NCBI GenBank assembly: GCA_963210315.1
Contig: OY723294.1
Coordinates: forward strand, 558,001-622,000
DNA length: 64,000 nt
Direction: 5' to 3'
From: Rhynchopus euleeides
Taxonomy: Eukaryota; Euglenozoa; Diplonemea; Diplonemida; Diplonemidae
Within the stretch, counting starts at the first letter, position 1. Each line of letters starts with the position of its first letter. A program made the position numbers and the translations under genes. Below are positions 10,571 through 20,329 of this stretch, piece by piece. A model generated the notes under the pieces. The model was not told where the DNA came from and did not search any database. It worked only from the letters and a program-made list of their open reading frames with translations.

Positions 10571-10988
10571 GTCCCCTGCCGCTGCCGTGGCCAGACATGC
10601 ATCAAAAGATATTCGAAAGGTGCTGTGTAAAAGAGACGGAGGTGGAGGGAGGGCTTGTGAAATATGCCAAGCTACCCCTGACCTCCCCCACCCGCGGCGG
10701 GGCCTGTTTTGTAGGGGTGGGTGGGTTGATGGAGGTGGCCTTGCGATGTCTGCTGCGCTGTGCGGCTTGTGTATATCTATAGTTGCAGGGTGGGGGGGGG
10801 GGGGTCGATCCTCTGCCGGAAGACTCCAGTCTGTCTGTGTTTTGTGAAAAAAATATCTGTGCCCGGCAGGCCTGTCGCTAACTTTTCGATTTTGGAGATT
10901 TGGTGGGTTGACGCTCCTGTTTTGGGGGGGGGATAAGGGGGGAAACCACTAGGGGGCAATTTTTCTCGCGCGCGCTTCGCGCGCGCTC
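10571..10988. other. Intergenic spacer upstream of the dynein gene
   Basis: About 420 bases without a credible gene. It holds a G homopolymer near 10789-10803 and a CG-rich palindrome around 10968-10985 (GCGCGCGCTTCGCGCGCGC). The dynein promoter should lie here, but I recognise no core element. Confidence 0.5.
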
Positions 10989-13508
10989 GTGTTGTTGCCA
11001 AATTTTCCCATCGGTGGACCACTAGGTGGGCACGGTGTGAGGCGCTGGGTTCCTTCCGTGGTTCCTCTCCCGCTCGCGCCGTCGGGTGTCGGAGGAAACC
11101 AAAAAATGGCTTTCGGGACCATGATTTCGACGCTGCCCCCTGATATGGAGGACGGCGTTGACACCGTGCTGACAAACGACTTCTGGCAATCATGTGGGGA
11201 TCCTGTGCTCGCCGCTGCGATGCGCTGCATTATTGTTGGGGGCGTGTTCCTGGCAGACCGCTGGGGACGCAATAAGCTTGGGGCTGCGACGGACTCCGCG
11301 CCTGACGGGCCGGAGGCCGAGCGCTCGACCGCTCCTACTCCACCTCCTGTGACCGCTGCCGACCACGCCACAGCACCCGCGGACGGCGACGCTGCCGGTG
11401 ACACCGATGATGACGACGACTCGTCGAGCTCAGCCCCGTCCGAGTTCGATGTCCTCGACGACTCGGGTGAGGTGCCCCTACCCCTCACAGCAACACAGCC
11501 GGAGCCGGGTAGCGACCGCCTCTGCCGGAATTGCGATACGGGCTCCCCCGAAACCGTCACGCATCTCTTCTGGGAATGCCCTGCCCACAACGACGTCCGT
11601 GCCCGGGAGCGGTACGCGGGTCTCTGTGAGGAGCGCCTCTCATGGCCGCCCTGCCTAGCCAACTGGGGCATCATACCGAAACCCCTATCCGGTACGGTGC
11701 GGGCGAAGGACCTGCACCACCTAATGAGCACGATAGTCGCCCGCAGAGATGTGCTGGAACGTGAGCGCCTCGGGGTATCCCCAACTGTTTGCGCGTGGGA
11801 CGCAGCGCTAGCGCGACCCGCTGCGCCCCATCAGTCCGACCTGGCCTCACTGCCGGACAACCCACCCCGCTGGACTCACGGAGAGTGCATCATGCGTGCC
11901 CTGCGGGCCTGGCTCGGTCGTCTCACCTGGACGAGGGAGGGGTCCGTCTCCTTCTGCGAGCTCGCCATCGACTTCGAGGTCTTCTCCGGGCTCGACGTCT
12001 GCCCGATCGCTACTGGCGCCCCGGCAGGAACCCAGCCCGCCCCACTCAACATGCGTGGACGCATGATGGGGCAGATGTTGAAATACCTTGTCTCCCAGTG
12101 TGAAGCAGTTAACCTCCGCGCGCCCCTGCCTGGCGCGTTTGTCTCGCGTGTCTACTGCCTCCGCGCGGTGGGGGTGAAGGAAGTCTGGGGCGGTCTTGAG
12201 CCGCGCCCCCGCTTTGCCTGCCACGGGCTCACCACCCGTATCCTGATCGAGCAGATTCCCCGCGCGATCCACTGGGCCTCGAGCAAGTCGTGGGGCCTGG
12301 ACCTTACCCCGTCGTATACCGAGGTGCCCGACCGGGACACGCGAAGCGAACAGTGGGACCCTACTCCCGTAGCCCCCACCCGTGACCCCCTCGACACGGT
12401 CAGCCCGAGGTCGGCGCCGTGCGGCGCTGAGCGCTATGCCCCCCGTTCGGAGGTGCTGGCTCGCAACGTCTGCAGGGCCCACTCCAAGCCCAAGTGCCAT
12501 GACTGCGACGCGGCGGGGCACAACCGAACCCTGCGAATGGAAGACTGCTGCCGGGCCCACCACCGCCAGGATGACGGACTGCCCGTGCAGTTCTGCAGCA
12601 CGCACCGGCTGCTCCGCTGCGGCACCTGCAGCTCCTCCAACATGTGCTGCAAGCGTGGCCACCACGGCTGCCGCGACCATGACCTGCCCCCCTGCGGGGT
12701 CTGCGCCTCTCTGCCTGAGATGGATGACAGACGCCCCACCGCTTGCTGCAAGAAGGGCCACCACGCCCCTCCCGCCCCTGCGACGCCTGTGGAGGCAGAC
12801 GCCCCCACCCCGCCGCCCCATGTGCCGCCAACCCCGCCCTTCCCAGAGGCGACTGCGCCTACCGTGGGGGATCTTCCCTCCACCACGCCACCCCGTGTGC
12901 CTGCGCCTCAGCCCTCCCCTGAAGCGACCCCGTGTCCCGCTACTCCCGAGCCCGCCACCCCTCCAGTTATCCTGAAGAGGCTGGCCCATACCGTGTGCTC
13001 CCCGGGCTCACCCCACCGCCACCTGATGCAGCCTCGTAGGAGGCTCTCACCCGACGGCGTCAGGCCATCCATCCCCGCCGTGGCGCAGCTGAAGCGCACC
13101 GCCTTAGAGGCGCATACCGGTTCCACCCCGGCACTGCCTGCCCAAAGGCCTAGGGTCGACCACGTGATCCCCACCGCTAACGCTGACGTTGACGTGGGCG
13201 CCGCTGATCCGGACCCACCTTCTCCTACTACCTCCCCTCCCGACGGCGTGTCCGTTGACGCAGCCCTTCCCCAAAGGCCCCGTTCTGGTGCCTCTTCCTC
13301 CTCCGCCCGTGCGCGGTCACCGCACGCGCCTACAGGCTTCCGGGCCTACCTTAATCCTCCTTCCTCACGTAGCGCGTCACCGGGCGCTACAGACCGTGTG
13401 GCGCCTGCGCCTCCTCCTCCTCCTGTGTCACTTCCCTCACCCCACCAGAGCAGCTCCTCTCTCAAACAAGGGGAGTCTACCGGGCCGCGGGCCCGCGTAG
13501 TTAAGTAG
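10989..13508 (+). CDS. LINE-like retrotransposon 3' fragment: RT-associated zinc knuckle plus long Cys/His-rich C-terminus
   Basis: An open frame of 839 codons. Near residue 177 it has LCRNCDTGSPETVTHLFWEC, a C-x2-C-x8-H-x4-C arrangement like the zinc-binding module (zf-RVT) found just after the reverse transcriptase of non-LTR elements. No RT catalytic motif precedes it, so the copy is probably 5'-truncated or the frame begins downstream of the RT. Residues ~495-600 form a dense Cys/His cluster (CHDCDAAGH, CCRAHHR, CSTHRLLRCGTC, CCKRGHHGC), unusual for this family. The rest is Pro/Ser-rich and charged. A long (GA)n tract starts 59 bases after the stop and may be part of the element's tail. 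The neighbours are the dynein gene in opposite orientation and a YR retroelement. The LINE assignment rests mainly on the zinc knuckle. A domesticated or orphan gene is the alternative. Confidence 0.55.
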   Translation: MLLPNFPIGGPLGGHGVRRWVPSVVPLPLAPSGVGGNQKMAFGTMISTLPPDMEDGVDTVLTNDFWQSCGDPVLAAAMRCIIVGGVFLADRWGRNKLGAATDSAPDGPEAERSTAPTPPPVTAADHATAPADGDAAGDTDDDDDSSSSAPSEFDVLDDSGEVPLPLTATQPEPGSDRLCRNCDTGSPETVTHLFWECPAHNDVRARERYAGLCEERLSWPPCLANWGIIPKPLSGTVRAKDLHHLMSTIVARRDVLERERLGVSPTVCAWDAALARPAAPHQSDLASLPDNPPRWTHGECIMRALRAWLGRLTWTREGSVSFCELAIDFEVFSGLDVCPIATGAPAGTQPAPLNMRGRMMGQMLKYLVSQCEAVNLRAPLPGAFVSRVYCLRAVGVKEVWGGLEPRPRFACHGLTTRILIEQIPRAIHWASSKSWGLDLTPSYTEVPDRDTRSEQWDPTPVAPTRDPLDTVSPRSAPCGAERYAPRSEVLARNVCRAHSKPKCHDCDAAGHNRTLRMEDCCRAHHRQDDGLPVQFCSTHRLLRCGTCSSSNMCCKRGHHGCRDHDLPPCGVCASLPEMDDRRPTACCKKGHHAPPAPATPVEADAPTPPPHVPPTPPFPEATAPTVGDLPSTTPPRVPAPQPSPEATPCPATPEPATPPVILKRLAHTVCSPGSPHRHLMQPRRRLSPDGVRPSIPAVAQLKRTALEAHTGSTPALPAQRPRVDHVIPTANADVDVGAADPDPPSPTTSPPDGVSVDAALPQRPRSGASSSSARARSPHAPTGFRAYLNPPSSRSASPGATDRVAPAPPPPPVSLPSPHQSSSSLKQGESTGPRARVVK

Positions 13509-13566
13509 ACGACACCCTTGGGGTGCGAGTATTTTCGTTTCGGGGATATTCACACTATAAGCATAC

Positions 13567-13656
<90 letters not shown>
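13567..13656. repeat. (GA)n microsatellite, about 90 bp
   Basis: Almost pure GA dinucleotide repeat with one phase slip near 13580. It lies just downstream of the LINE-like frame. Arg-Glu and Leu-Ser runs read across it are artefacts of the repeat. Confidence 0.97.
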
Positions 13657-13658
<2 letters not shown>

Positions 13659-15034
13659 GTTGTTTTGTGCGCAACAGGTGGGGGTGTTTTGCAAAGGACG
13701 GGTTTGCAGATCATTTTTTGAACGGCAATGGGGGTCATCATACATCGGCGGGCCCAACCCACAAGGGGGCTTTTTCCGGCTTAATATTCAGGGACAGACA
13801 TCAGAGAGAGCATCAGAGAGAGGGTTACTTACTGGAACGCAGAACCCACTCTTTGCCCACACCACCACCCCCCCAGTCCGACGAGGTGGTGCGAGTCGGG
13901 GCGAGGGAGGTAAGATCCAGAAAGAAAAACACAGAAAGCTTTCCTTGGGTGGCGACACCGTAATTGTCAAAACAAACGGCATCGGAAACTCTGTGCATGG
14001 CGCAGAAGGGATAGGTTCAGGCATCGGTGGTGATGCCGGAAACAGACACGATCCCGGCTGAATTGCGACGGGCGATTCCTGCTTACTTTTTCTGTCAATT
14101 TCAACAAAACTGAGGCAATAGCCGAGCATGCCCCCTTTGACAGTGGGGTGCCGAAACGCTCGTAACTCGTAATATATGGCACGGCATTCCCGTCCCCGCT
14201 TTGGGCTCCAGCAGTTTGGAGAACGGGGGGAAATCGTCAGCATGCTGATTCACCTCACCAAAGGCATCTCGGGAAATCAGCCTCGGTGTGCAGTAGAGTG
14301 TTTCCCTACATTCCGCTGACATAAAGGATTGCGCAGCCACGACCGAAAGAGAATGCATTGACCGCATGTGCAAGGCTTGCCCTGTCATGCGGTTAATACA
14401 TGGTGAAAGAGACAAAGAGAAAAATATGAGACGCACTCAGAATATTGAGATGGGGGGAGGGGATTTTTTCTTTTGTTTGCACGCAACGTAATTTGGGACA
14501 GGAAATCACCAACAACCACGGGACGCCGCAGCCTGCGATGTTTGATGCACACACACACACACACATACCATACGTCGGCGTCTGTGAAGGCAGGCTTTAC
14601 CATACTCTTCTGTTTCTATTTTCCCCACAACCTTGTCTAGATGTGGCAGGTTGTCACACAACCTCTATATAACAGACAGCCCCCTTTTTGGTTTTTTTTT
14701 GCGGTCACATCGTTTGTTTCCTGGCACCAAGAAAATCCGGCACACACACCGCAGCAGGGTGTGCACGCTGCTGCTCGACAGGCAGACATCGTTGCAGGAA
14801 CATGTTTCTTTTGTGCGTGTGACAAGAGAATGGAGGAGGGGGGGGGGGGGGGGACAACCCAGCGCACGCTGACTGCAACCCTTTGAGTAACCTCTGAGAA
14901 ACTGTGTCGGTAAAGATGGGTGAGGGAGGGGGGTGGGGTGAGGGGCACTTTGCAACGGTGAGGGGGGTGGGGGGGACATTCAAAACTGCAAACAGGCGGA
15001 GATGAGAGGAGATGGGATGCCGAAACTGCAACGA
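13657..15034. other. Gene-poor stretch with simple repeats
   Basis: No credible gene on either strand. It holds a (CA)n run near 14550-14566, a G tract near 14838-14853, and a segment (about 13825-13945) that resembles 41195-41320 at roughly three quarters of positions by eye. That segment has GCAGAACCC...CCCCCCAGTC...CACAGAAAG in the same order and is probably an old dispersed repeat. Confidence 0.55.
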
Positions 15035-15316
15035 AACCAGACAAATGAATCGCCCAACTGAATCGTGCTAGCTAAACTCCGGAAAGAAGTGTCTTTTTTC
15101 GTTGAACGCAGCCAAATATAAGGCCTAACCTGTTTTGGCGCACGGGTGTGATGACAAAAGGGAAAAGTACTAGCACGAACATGATGTTGGTCTTCTGGTT
15201 ATGTCTGGTTTCTTAGAACACTTAACGTGTATGCAAAAACCAGACAAATGAATCGCCCAACTGAATCGTGCTAGCTAAACTCCGGAAAGAAGTGTCTTTT
15301 TTCGTTGAACGCAGCC
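15035..15316. repeat. Split direct repeats, B-A-B block of the YR retroelement
   Basis: 15035-15113 and 15238-15316 are 79-base copies of one another (ACCAGACAAATGAATCGCCC to GAACGCAGCC). The 123 bases between them (15114-15236) match 19931-20056 at the other end of the element. Confidence 0.9.
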
Positions 15317-15709
15317 CAACCCACAGGGACCGCGTAGCGGAAAGAAAGACAAGGGATTGAAAGGGTACACCACACTTGAAATGTTTAACGCGATATGGCT
15401 GCAACCGCCGCATATCTCGCAGGGAGGGGCGCCGGGGGACAGGGCACGGCGATGCCACAGTGCCTCGGGTAAACTCGTCTGCTCGCTGTGCATGCGTAGG
15501 CACCCACTGAGCGGAAACGGAGATGCCCGCACCGTCTGCGGTGTCAAACAAGGCACACAACAAGTCATTCGCGAGGTAATTCTTGCTGTGGCCCTTGTTG
15601 ATTGCTGCCACCGCTGCCGTGTTGTCCACCTGCAACCCCAACGCACAGCCCGGCCGCGTAGCGGCTGCGAGGCGTGTCGCCTGGAGCGCTGCGAAGAGCT
15701 CTTTGACAT
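15222..15709 (-). CDS. YR retroelement RNase H remainder
   Basis: Past the nested MITE, the minus strand continues with retroelement RNase H-type sequence (LQVDNTAAVAAINKG, then ISVSAQWVPTHAQRADEFTR). This is typical of the C-terminal RNase H lobe in DIRS/caulimovirus-type polymerases. The end overlaps the B-A-B repeats. I treat it as part of the interrupted element. Confidence 0.75.
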
Positions 15710-16045
15710 ATACCGTATACGTAAATATTATGGAACGTAAATATTATGGAACGGGCCCATTTTTGGCCGGTCCGTTCCATAATATTTACGTTCCAAAATA
15801 TTTACAGGGCCAGTTCGGGACTCGGTGGTGAGGACGGCTTGCGTCAGGAATCGCGCGAAAAGTGCACGAGTAGGTCCCGTCAGGGACTCTGTACGCCGTC
15901 CGATCACCTGGTCCAAGTCCCCGGGTCGCAGAAAGCCCTGTAAATATTATGGAACGAAAAAAATCTGGAACGCCAACCCACCAGCGTTCCAAAATATTTA
16001 CGTTCCATAATATTTACGTTCCAAAATATTTACGTATACGGTATA
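15709..16045. mobile_element. MITE nested in the YR retroelement
   Basis: About 340 bp with perfect terminal inverted sequence (TATACCGTATACGTAAATAT at the left, its complement at the right). The subterminal box GTAAATATTATGGAAC is repeated in both orientations several times, including an inner hairpin with GGCCCATTTTTGGCC. No coding capacity. The flanks are AT/TA-type bases, so the target duplication is 2-4 bp and ambiguous. The insertion separates RT from RNase H of the host element, so the MITE is the younger of the two. Confidence 0.85.
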
Positions 16046-17560
16046 TGGTGGGCGAGGGGTTCATCAAAACAGCCCTGGACAATCGGCTCGGGGTCTAACT
16101 CCAGAAGGGCTGCCCATTCTGTGTCGGAAGCGTCAGACCACGCCGTGACCGAGGGCCCCGAAGCCCCTGCCTCAACCCATACATTCTGGCCCAGATCGGC
16201 CGAAATCAGAGAAAGATCAGCGAGAACAGAGGGGGGGATGTCGAGAGGGCGGTCCCACTGCTCCGGTTCCGCAACCAGCTTGGCCGCGGATCTCCTGAGG
16301 AAGGCGAGGGAGGCGCGGAAGTAGCAGAGACGCCTCTGCGTCGAGAACAGAAACCAAATCATACCGCCGAAAACCTTGTAGAACTCCCGGGAAGTAGCCC
16401 TGTTCTCGCGAACCGCCGCTACGGCCGCCGAGGCAAGGAATTTCGACACCCAATCGGGGTCCGACCTGAAGCGCTTAGGCGACGACTCCAGATCAAATTC
16501 CAACCCCAAGGCGATGAACCGCGACTGCGGTGTGCCGAACTCCGCACCCTCGTTGAGCTCGGCGCCCACCGACTCGGCCTTGCCGAGGAATCGGGCGTAT
16601 CTCTCGGCTGCATCCTCCCGGCTATCTCCAACCACAAACCAGTTGTCCACCCAAGACAGCCCATCCTCCAGGGGGAGAAGCACGCGCGAGGCCCTCTGCG
16701 CGATGCACGGCGCCCAGCTCCAGCCCATGCACATCACCCGCAGCGAGGTGCGCCGAAACGGGCCCCGCTCCCCAGCCAGATTCACCCCGAAGAAGTCGCG
16801 GACCCCGTCCCCCAGGGGGAACTGGTAGAACCAGCTCTTCCCGTCAGCCTGCACCACGAATTCGACCGCCAGGAACCTCCGGACCACCTCGTGGATCGAC
16901 GGGAGGAGCATCGGTGGCGGGTCCCGCATCAGCCGGTTCAGCTTTCGCCCGTCGCATACCAAACGCAGCAGCCCGCTCTTTTTCTCCACGGTGAACGCCG
17001 GGAGGACCACCTTCGGCGCGTCAGCCAACCCCAGCACCCCCCACTCCGAGAGGTTATCCCAGTGCCGCAGCATGTGCCTCGAGGTCCCGCGCGAAAGAGG
17101 CCTGTCGCCCAGATCCACGCCCGGTCGCATGGCCCGCAGGAAAGCGCCCCGGTCCCGAATCACGTCGATAACCCCTGACAGGATCCCCTCGGAATCCAAG
17201 GCCTCTAAGGCGTCGAGGTTCAGACGTGACGTCGAAATGGGGGCCAGCTCCCCCGTGGGGCCACCCCGCGCCGAGGGCGGGCCAAGATGCCGCCCCTCCA
17301 CCGTCACCCGCGCTTCCCTCGCGTACGTCGCGTTGACGTCCGGCGAGTAGGAGTCGTCGCCGACCCTCCGAGGAAGAGGAGGAGGAGGGGGCGGCCGTGG
17401 CGGCGGTGGAGGCGGAGGCGGAAGTGGTGGCGGTGGCGTGGGAGGCGGCCTGGGCCGAGGGGTCGCCGGCGGGGAAGGCGTGCCTGGGGGCTCGTACGCC
17501 ACGCACGCCGTCCTCAGGAGCTTCCCAGGGAAGGCAGGGCAAAGAGCGACCCCCGGGATA
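16030..17560 (-). CDS. YR retroelement frame 2: reverse transcriptase
   Basis: The RT reading runs from about 17560 to 16030. The frame stays open upstream to 18369 but there it only shadows the recombinase. A Pro-rich linker precedes an RT core with LLRLVCDGRKLNRL, FVVQADGKSWFYQFPL, MGWSWAPCIAQRASR and LSWVDNWFVVGD. These correspond to fingers, palm and active-site blocks of the DIRS-type RT, where the YxDD position is often altered. An RNase H-like start (SVTAWSDASDTEWAAL) lies near its end. The frame runs into the nested MITE. Confidence 0.85.
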
Positions 17561-19904
17561 GCCCCCGGTCGAGCACCATTGATGTGGAGGCCGTCTGCCT
17601 CGCCAGCTTCAGCTTCCCCGCCGGGAGGTACCTGGCCAGGGCGTCCAGGGAGCTGTGGCGGGACAGCTGCCGAAGCGACTCCAGGCACAGCCCCTCTTGC
17701 AGGAGCTCCGCCAGAGCCCCCCGACGGAGGGAGTGCCCACTCAGCTCCGGGTCCTCCTTCTTCAGCGCCGCCACGATGCGCCGGTAGGTAGTGTCGACCA
17801 CCAGCGCGCCCGCCGCCCGCCCCGAGATCGCCTCCCGCAGCACCTCCGTCCAGCACTCCGAGAGGAACAGGCCCGTCGTGACGCCCAGGCGGAACGGGTC
17901 GCTCTTCGTCTCCGCCCAGTTTACGGCGACAAACTCGCTCTGGAAAGCGATGTCCCCGCACTTCAGGCGCACCACGTCCGACACCCGCGCCGCCCCGCAC
18001 CACCCCAGCACAATCGCGAGCTTCGTGTCGCGGTCGACGTCCGCCCGGCCCACCACTGCGGCCACCTGGGCGGATGTTGCTGGCTTCGCTTGGTGCTGCG
18101 GTCGGAGGGCCCCCAAGCGCTTCAGACCTCGCTTGAAGTCTTGGAGCAGCTGGGAGTCCACCACAACCCCCATGCGGCTCATCGCGGCGACCGCCCTCGA
18201 TACGTACTGTAGGGCGGAGGAGGGCCGGAGTGGGGAGTCCGCTTCGGACATGAGCCTCTGCACCCAGTAAATGATGCAAAGGTCCCACGGCAAGAGCACA
18301 CCCGTGGTCTGCTCCCACTCGTGCCGGAACTGGAGGAGTCGCCGGTGGGGCCCCTCGAGCCCCCTCCACGTCGACGGTGCCAACGCCTCCCCCAGCGTCT
18401 TCACCGCGCGCTTGGCGATCCGCTGTGCCTCTCTGGCGGTCAGCGGGTCCTCCTGTGCCCGTCTCCTTCCCACCCGCGCCGTGGAAAGCACCCCTATGCT
18501 CTCCAGCATCGCCGTGAGGGGCGAGCTCACTGCCTGTGGCCCCCCCTCCTGCTCCGCTGGCTGGTGGGGTGGCCCTGCTGCGGCTGTGGCTGCGAGCTGC
18601 GTTGCTGTTGTTGTTGATGTTGATGCTGTGGGTGGTGGACCTGGGGGGAGCGTGGCTGGCGGGCCCGTGCCTTCTCCTTTGCCGCCCGGAGGTACGGAGG
18701 AATCTCCGGCTTCCCGAAGAATTCCTCCTCCATCGCGGAGGCCGCCTCCCATCCGCCCCCCAACACGCCCTCGTTGAGGGCTTCCAGCCTGCAGAACTGG
18801 TTCTGCATCAGCCGGACCAGGAGGTCGTCGTAGTCCTCCGGCTCCTGCAGCGACGGCAGGCTCGTCATGATGAGGTTGATATCCCTCATCCGCGCCTGCG
18901 CCTCGTGGGCCTGCGGGCGCAGGGCACCCCCCGCCCGGGCCCCCAGCAGGGCGTCGTAGCGGCGCAGCTGATGCAGGTGCACCAGCCCCAGCGTGGCCTC
19001 GTCCGCGTGCCACCACTCGTCCACGTCCAGGGGGTTGAGAGCCCCGGCGCCCCTGCGGCTGTCGCTGCTGCCGGCTACGCTGCCGGCCCCGTCCCGCTGC
19101 TCCGGCGCCGGCTCCGGAGCCCGTCCCGTTTCCCCGCAGGCGGGCCAGCTCCGCCTGGAGGTCCGCCACCTCCTGCATCCGGCGTACCTCCTCCCGGAGG
19201 GAGGCCACCTCGTCCTGGGGGGCTGCAGCCCGGCTCGCGCCTGCCTCAGCCCTTACCCTCGCGTGCTCCGCGAGGGCCGTCTCCCGCTGGGCCTTAGCCC
19301 GTTCCTCCATCACCAGCGCGGCGTTGCGCGTCTTCTCCCTCTCGAGGGCCAGCTCGGCCTCGAGGCGGGCTCTCACCTCCGCGTGCCTGGCGGACTCCTC
19401 GGCGACCATGGCCCGCGCCTGCGCCTCCGTGACGGCGTTTGAGGCCGCCGCCTCCACCGACGCCACCTTCGCGTCCGACTCCGCCCCCGTCACCCGCTGT
19501 GCCGCAGCGGATTCCACCTTCGCCGCATGCGCCGCTGCATTCGCGGATGCGATGTGCATCCCCGCCGCCGCCTCCGCGTTGGCGGCCCTCGTAGCCGCCC
19601 CCGCCTCCACCCCCGCCGCGTGCACCCTCGCGTGCGCCTCCACCTGCGTGGCCCGGATGTCGGCCCCCGCGACCTCGCGGGTGGCCACCTCACGGGCGGT
19701 GGCGGTGTTCACTGCCGCCAGCGCCTGCCCCATCGCCATCCCGAAGTCGCCCGCCGGGAGGGGGGCGGACAAGGCGTCCGGGTTGCCCGCGCCGCGCCCC
19801 ACTCCGGACAGCACCAGCTCCGAGTTCTGCACGCCAGGCATCGGTTGTGTCGGGGGTTGAAGGGTGGAGTAAAGAGAAGGGAGTAGGTGGGAGTGTTGAA
19901 CCAC
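17514..19904 (-). CDS. YR retroelement frame 1: Ala-rich coiled-coil (gag-like) N-terminus plus tyrosine recombinase
   Basis: A 796-codon frame. The first ~260 residues are an Ala/Glu/Arg-rich coiled coil, followed by Gly/Pro/Gln-rich sequence, which fits a structural or gag-like part. The last ~320 residues are a tyrosine recombinase. The arm and core regions are followed by LGWCGAARVSDVVRLKCGD (first catalytic Arg box), SGHSLRRGAL (HxxR box) and LSRHSSLDALARYLP (His box and following helix). In the element's sense the recombinase lies upstream of the reverse transcriptase, whereas DIRS and Ngaro elements normally place it last. Its 3' end overlaps the open frame of the RT product, so expression by overlap or frameshift, as in related families, is likely. 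Confidence 0.85.
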   Translation of the reverse strand: MVQHSHLLPSLYSTLQPPTQPMPGVQNSELVLSGVGRGAGNPDALSAPLPAGDFGMAMGQALAAVNTATAREVATREVAGADIRATQVEAHARVHAAGVEAGAATRAANAEAAAGMHIASANAAAHAAKVESAAAQRVTGAESDAKVASVEAAASNAVTEAQARAMVAEESARHAEVRARLEAELALEREKTRNAALVMEERAKAQRETALAEHARVRAEAGASRAAAPQDEVASLREEVRRMQEVADLQAELARLRGNGTGSGAGAGAAGRGRQRSRQQRQPQGRRGSQPPGRGRVVARGRGHAGAGAPASAAPLRRPAGGPGGGCPAPAGPRGAGADEGYQPHHDEPAVAAGAGGLRRPPGPADAEPVLQAGSPQRGRVGGRMGGGLRDGGGILREAGDSSVPPGGKGEGTGPPATLPPGPPPTASTSTTTATQLAATAAAGPPHQPAEQEGGPQAVSSPLTAMLESIGVLSTARVGRRRAQEDPLTAREAQRIAKRAVKTLGEALAPSTWRGLEGPHRRLLQFRHEWEQTTGVLLPWDLCIIYWVQRLMSEADSPLRPSSALQYVSRAVAAMSRMGVVVDSQLLQDFKRGLKRLGALRPQHQAKPATSAQVAAVVGRADVDRDTKLAIVLGWCGAARVSDVVRLKCGDIAFQSEFVAVNWAETKSDPFRLGVTTGLFLSECWTEVLREAISGRAAGALVVDTTYRRIVAALKKEDPELSGHSLRRGALAELLQEGLCLESLRQLSRHSSLDALARYLPAGKLKLARQTASTSMVLDRGLSRGSLFALPSLGSS

Positions 19905-19912
19905 GAAAATAT

Positions 19913-20056
19913 TTTTCGTTGAACGCAGCCAAATATAAGGCCTAACCTGTTTTGGCGCACGGGTGTGATGACAAAAGGGAAAAGTGCTAGCACGAACATG
20001 ATGTTGGTCTTCTGGTTATGTCTGGTTTCTTAGAACACTTAACGTGTATGCAAAAA
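19913..20056. repeat. Split direct repeat, single A copy of the YR retroelement
   Basis: Begins with the tail of the B repeat (TTTTCGTTGAACGCAGCC) and continues with the A repeat found at 15114-15236. It ends in an A-rich run at 20051-20060, the sense-strand start of the element. Confidence 0.88.
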
Positions 20057-20329
20057 AAAAAGGGTAAGGCCCTCCTCGCGTGTTGATTGCGCTGGGGTGG
20101 CGCTTGCTTTGATGCAATATCCGCTGTGTACATCCACACAGGACAGCTGACTCAGATTTTCCAATTGGGTGATATGTTTCGACGGCCCAGGTCTGTTGAG
20201 GGACGGCCGGGATCTGGCTTTTTTTGGAATTCTCGGGATTTTTTCTTCTTATTCTCTTCTTGCCAGGGCATTTTATAGGGGCAAAATCTACGCTCATTTG
20301 GGCTTAAATGTGAGGCGTTCCCCGATTTT

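Larger units (their letters stand above)
15035..20056 (-). mobile_element. Tyrosine-recombinase retroelement (DIRS/Ngaro/PAT-like) with split direct repeats
   Basis: About 5.0 kb, sense on the minus strand. Reading in sense, the ends are arranged A - genes - B - A - B: A is 19931-20056 and 15114-15236; B is 15238-15316 and 15035-15113, with the last 18 bases of B also preceding A at 19913-19930. This is the split-direct-repeat layout known from Ngaro/PAT-type YR elements. Inside are a gag-like/recombinase frame, a reverse transcriptase frame and an RNase H part. The repeat copies are almost identical by eye (for example AAGTACTA versus AAGTGCTA), so the copy is young. It is interrupted once by a nested MITE (15709-16045) and otherwise looks nearly whole. 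Confidence 0.85.

Noticed and set aside
13518-13760. Frames with long Arg-Glu or Ser-Leu repeats
   Set aside because: Pure translation of the (GA)n microsatellite.
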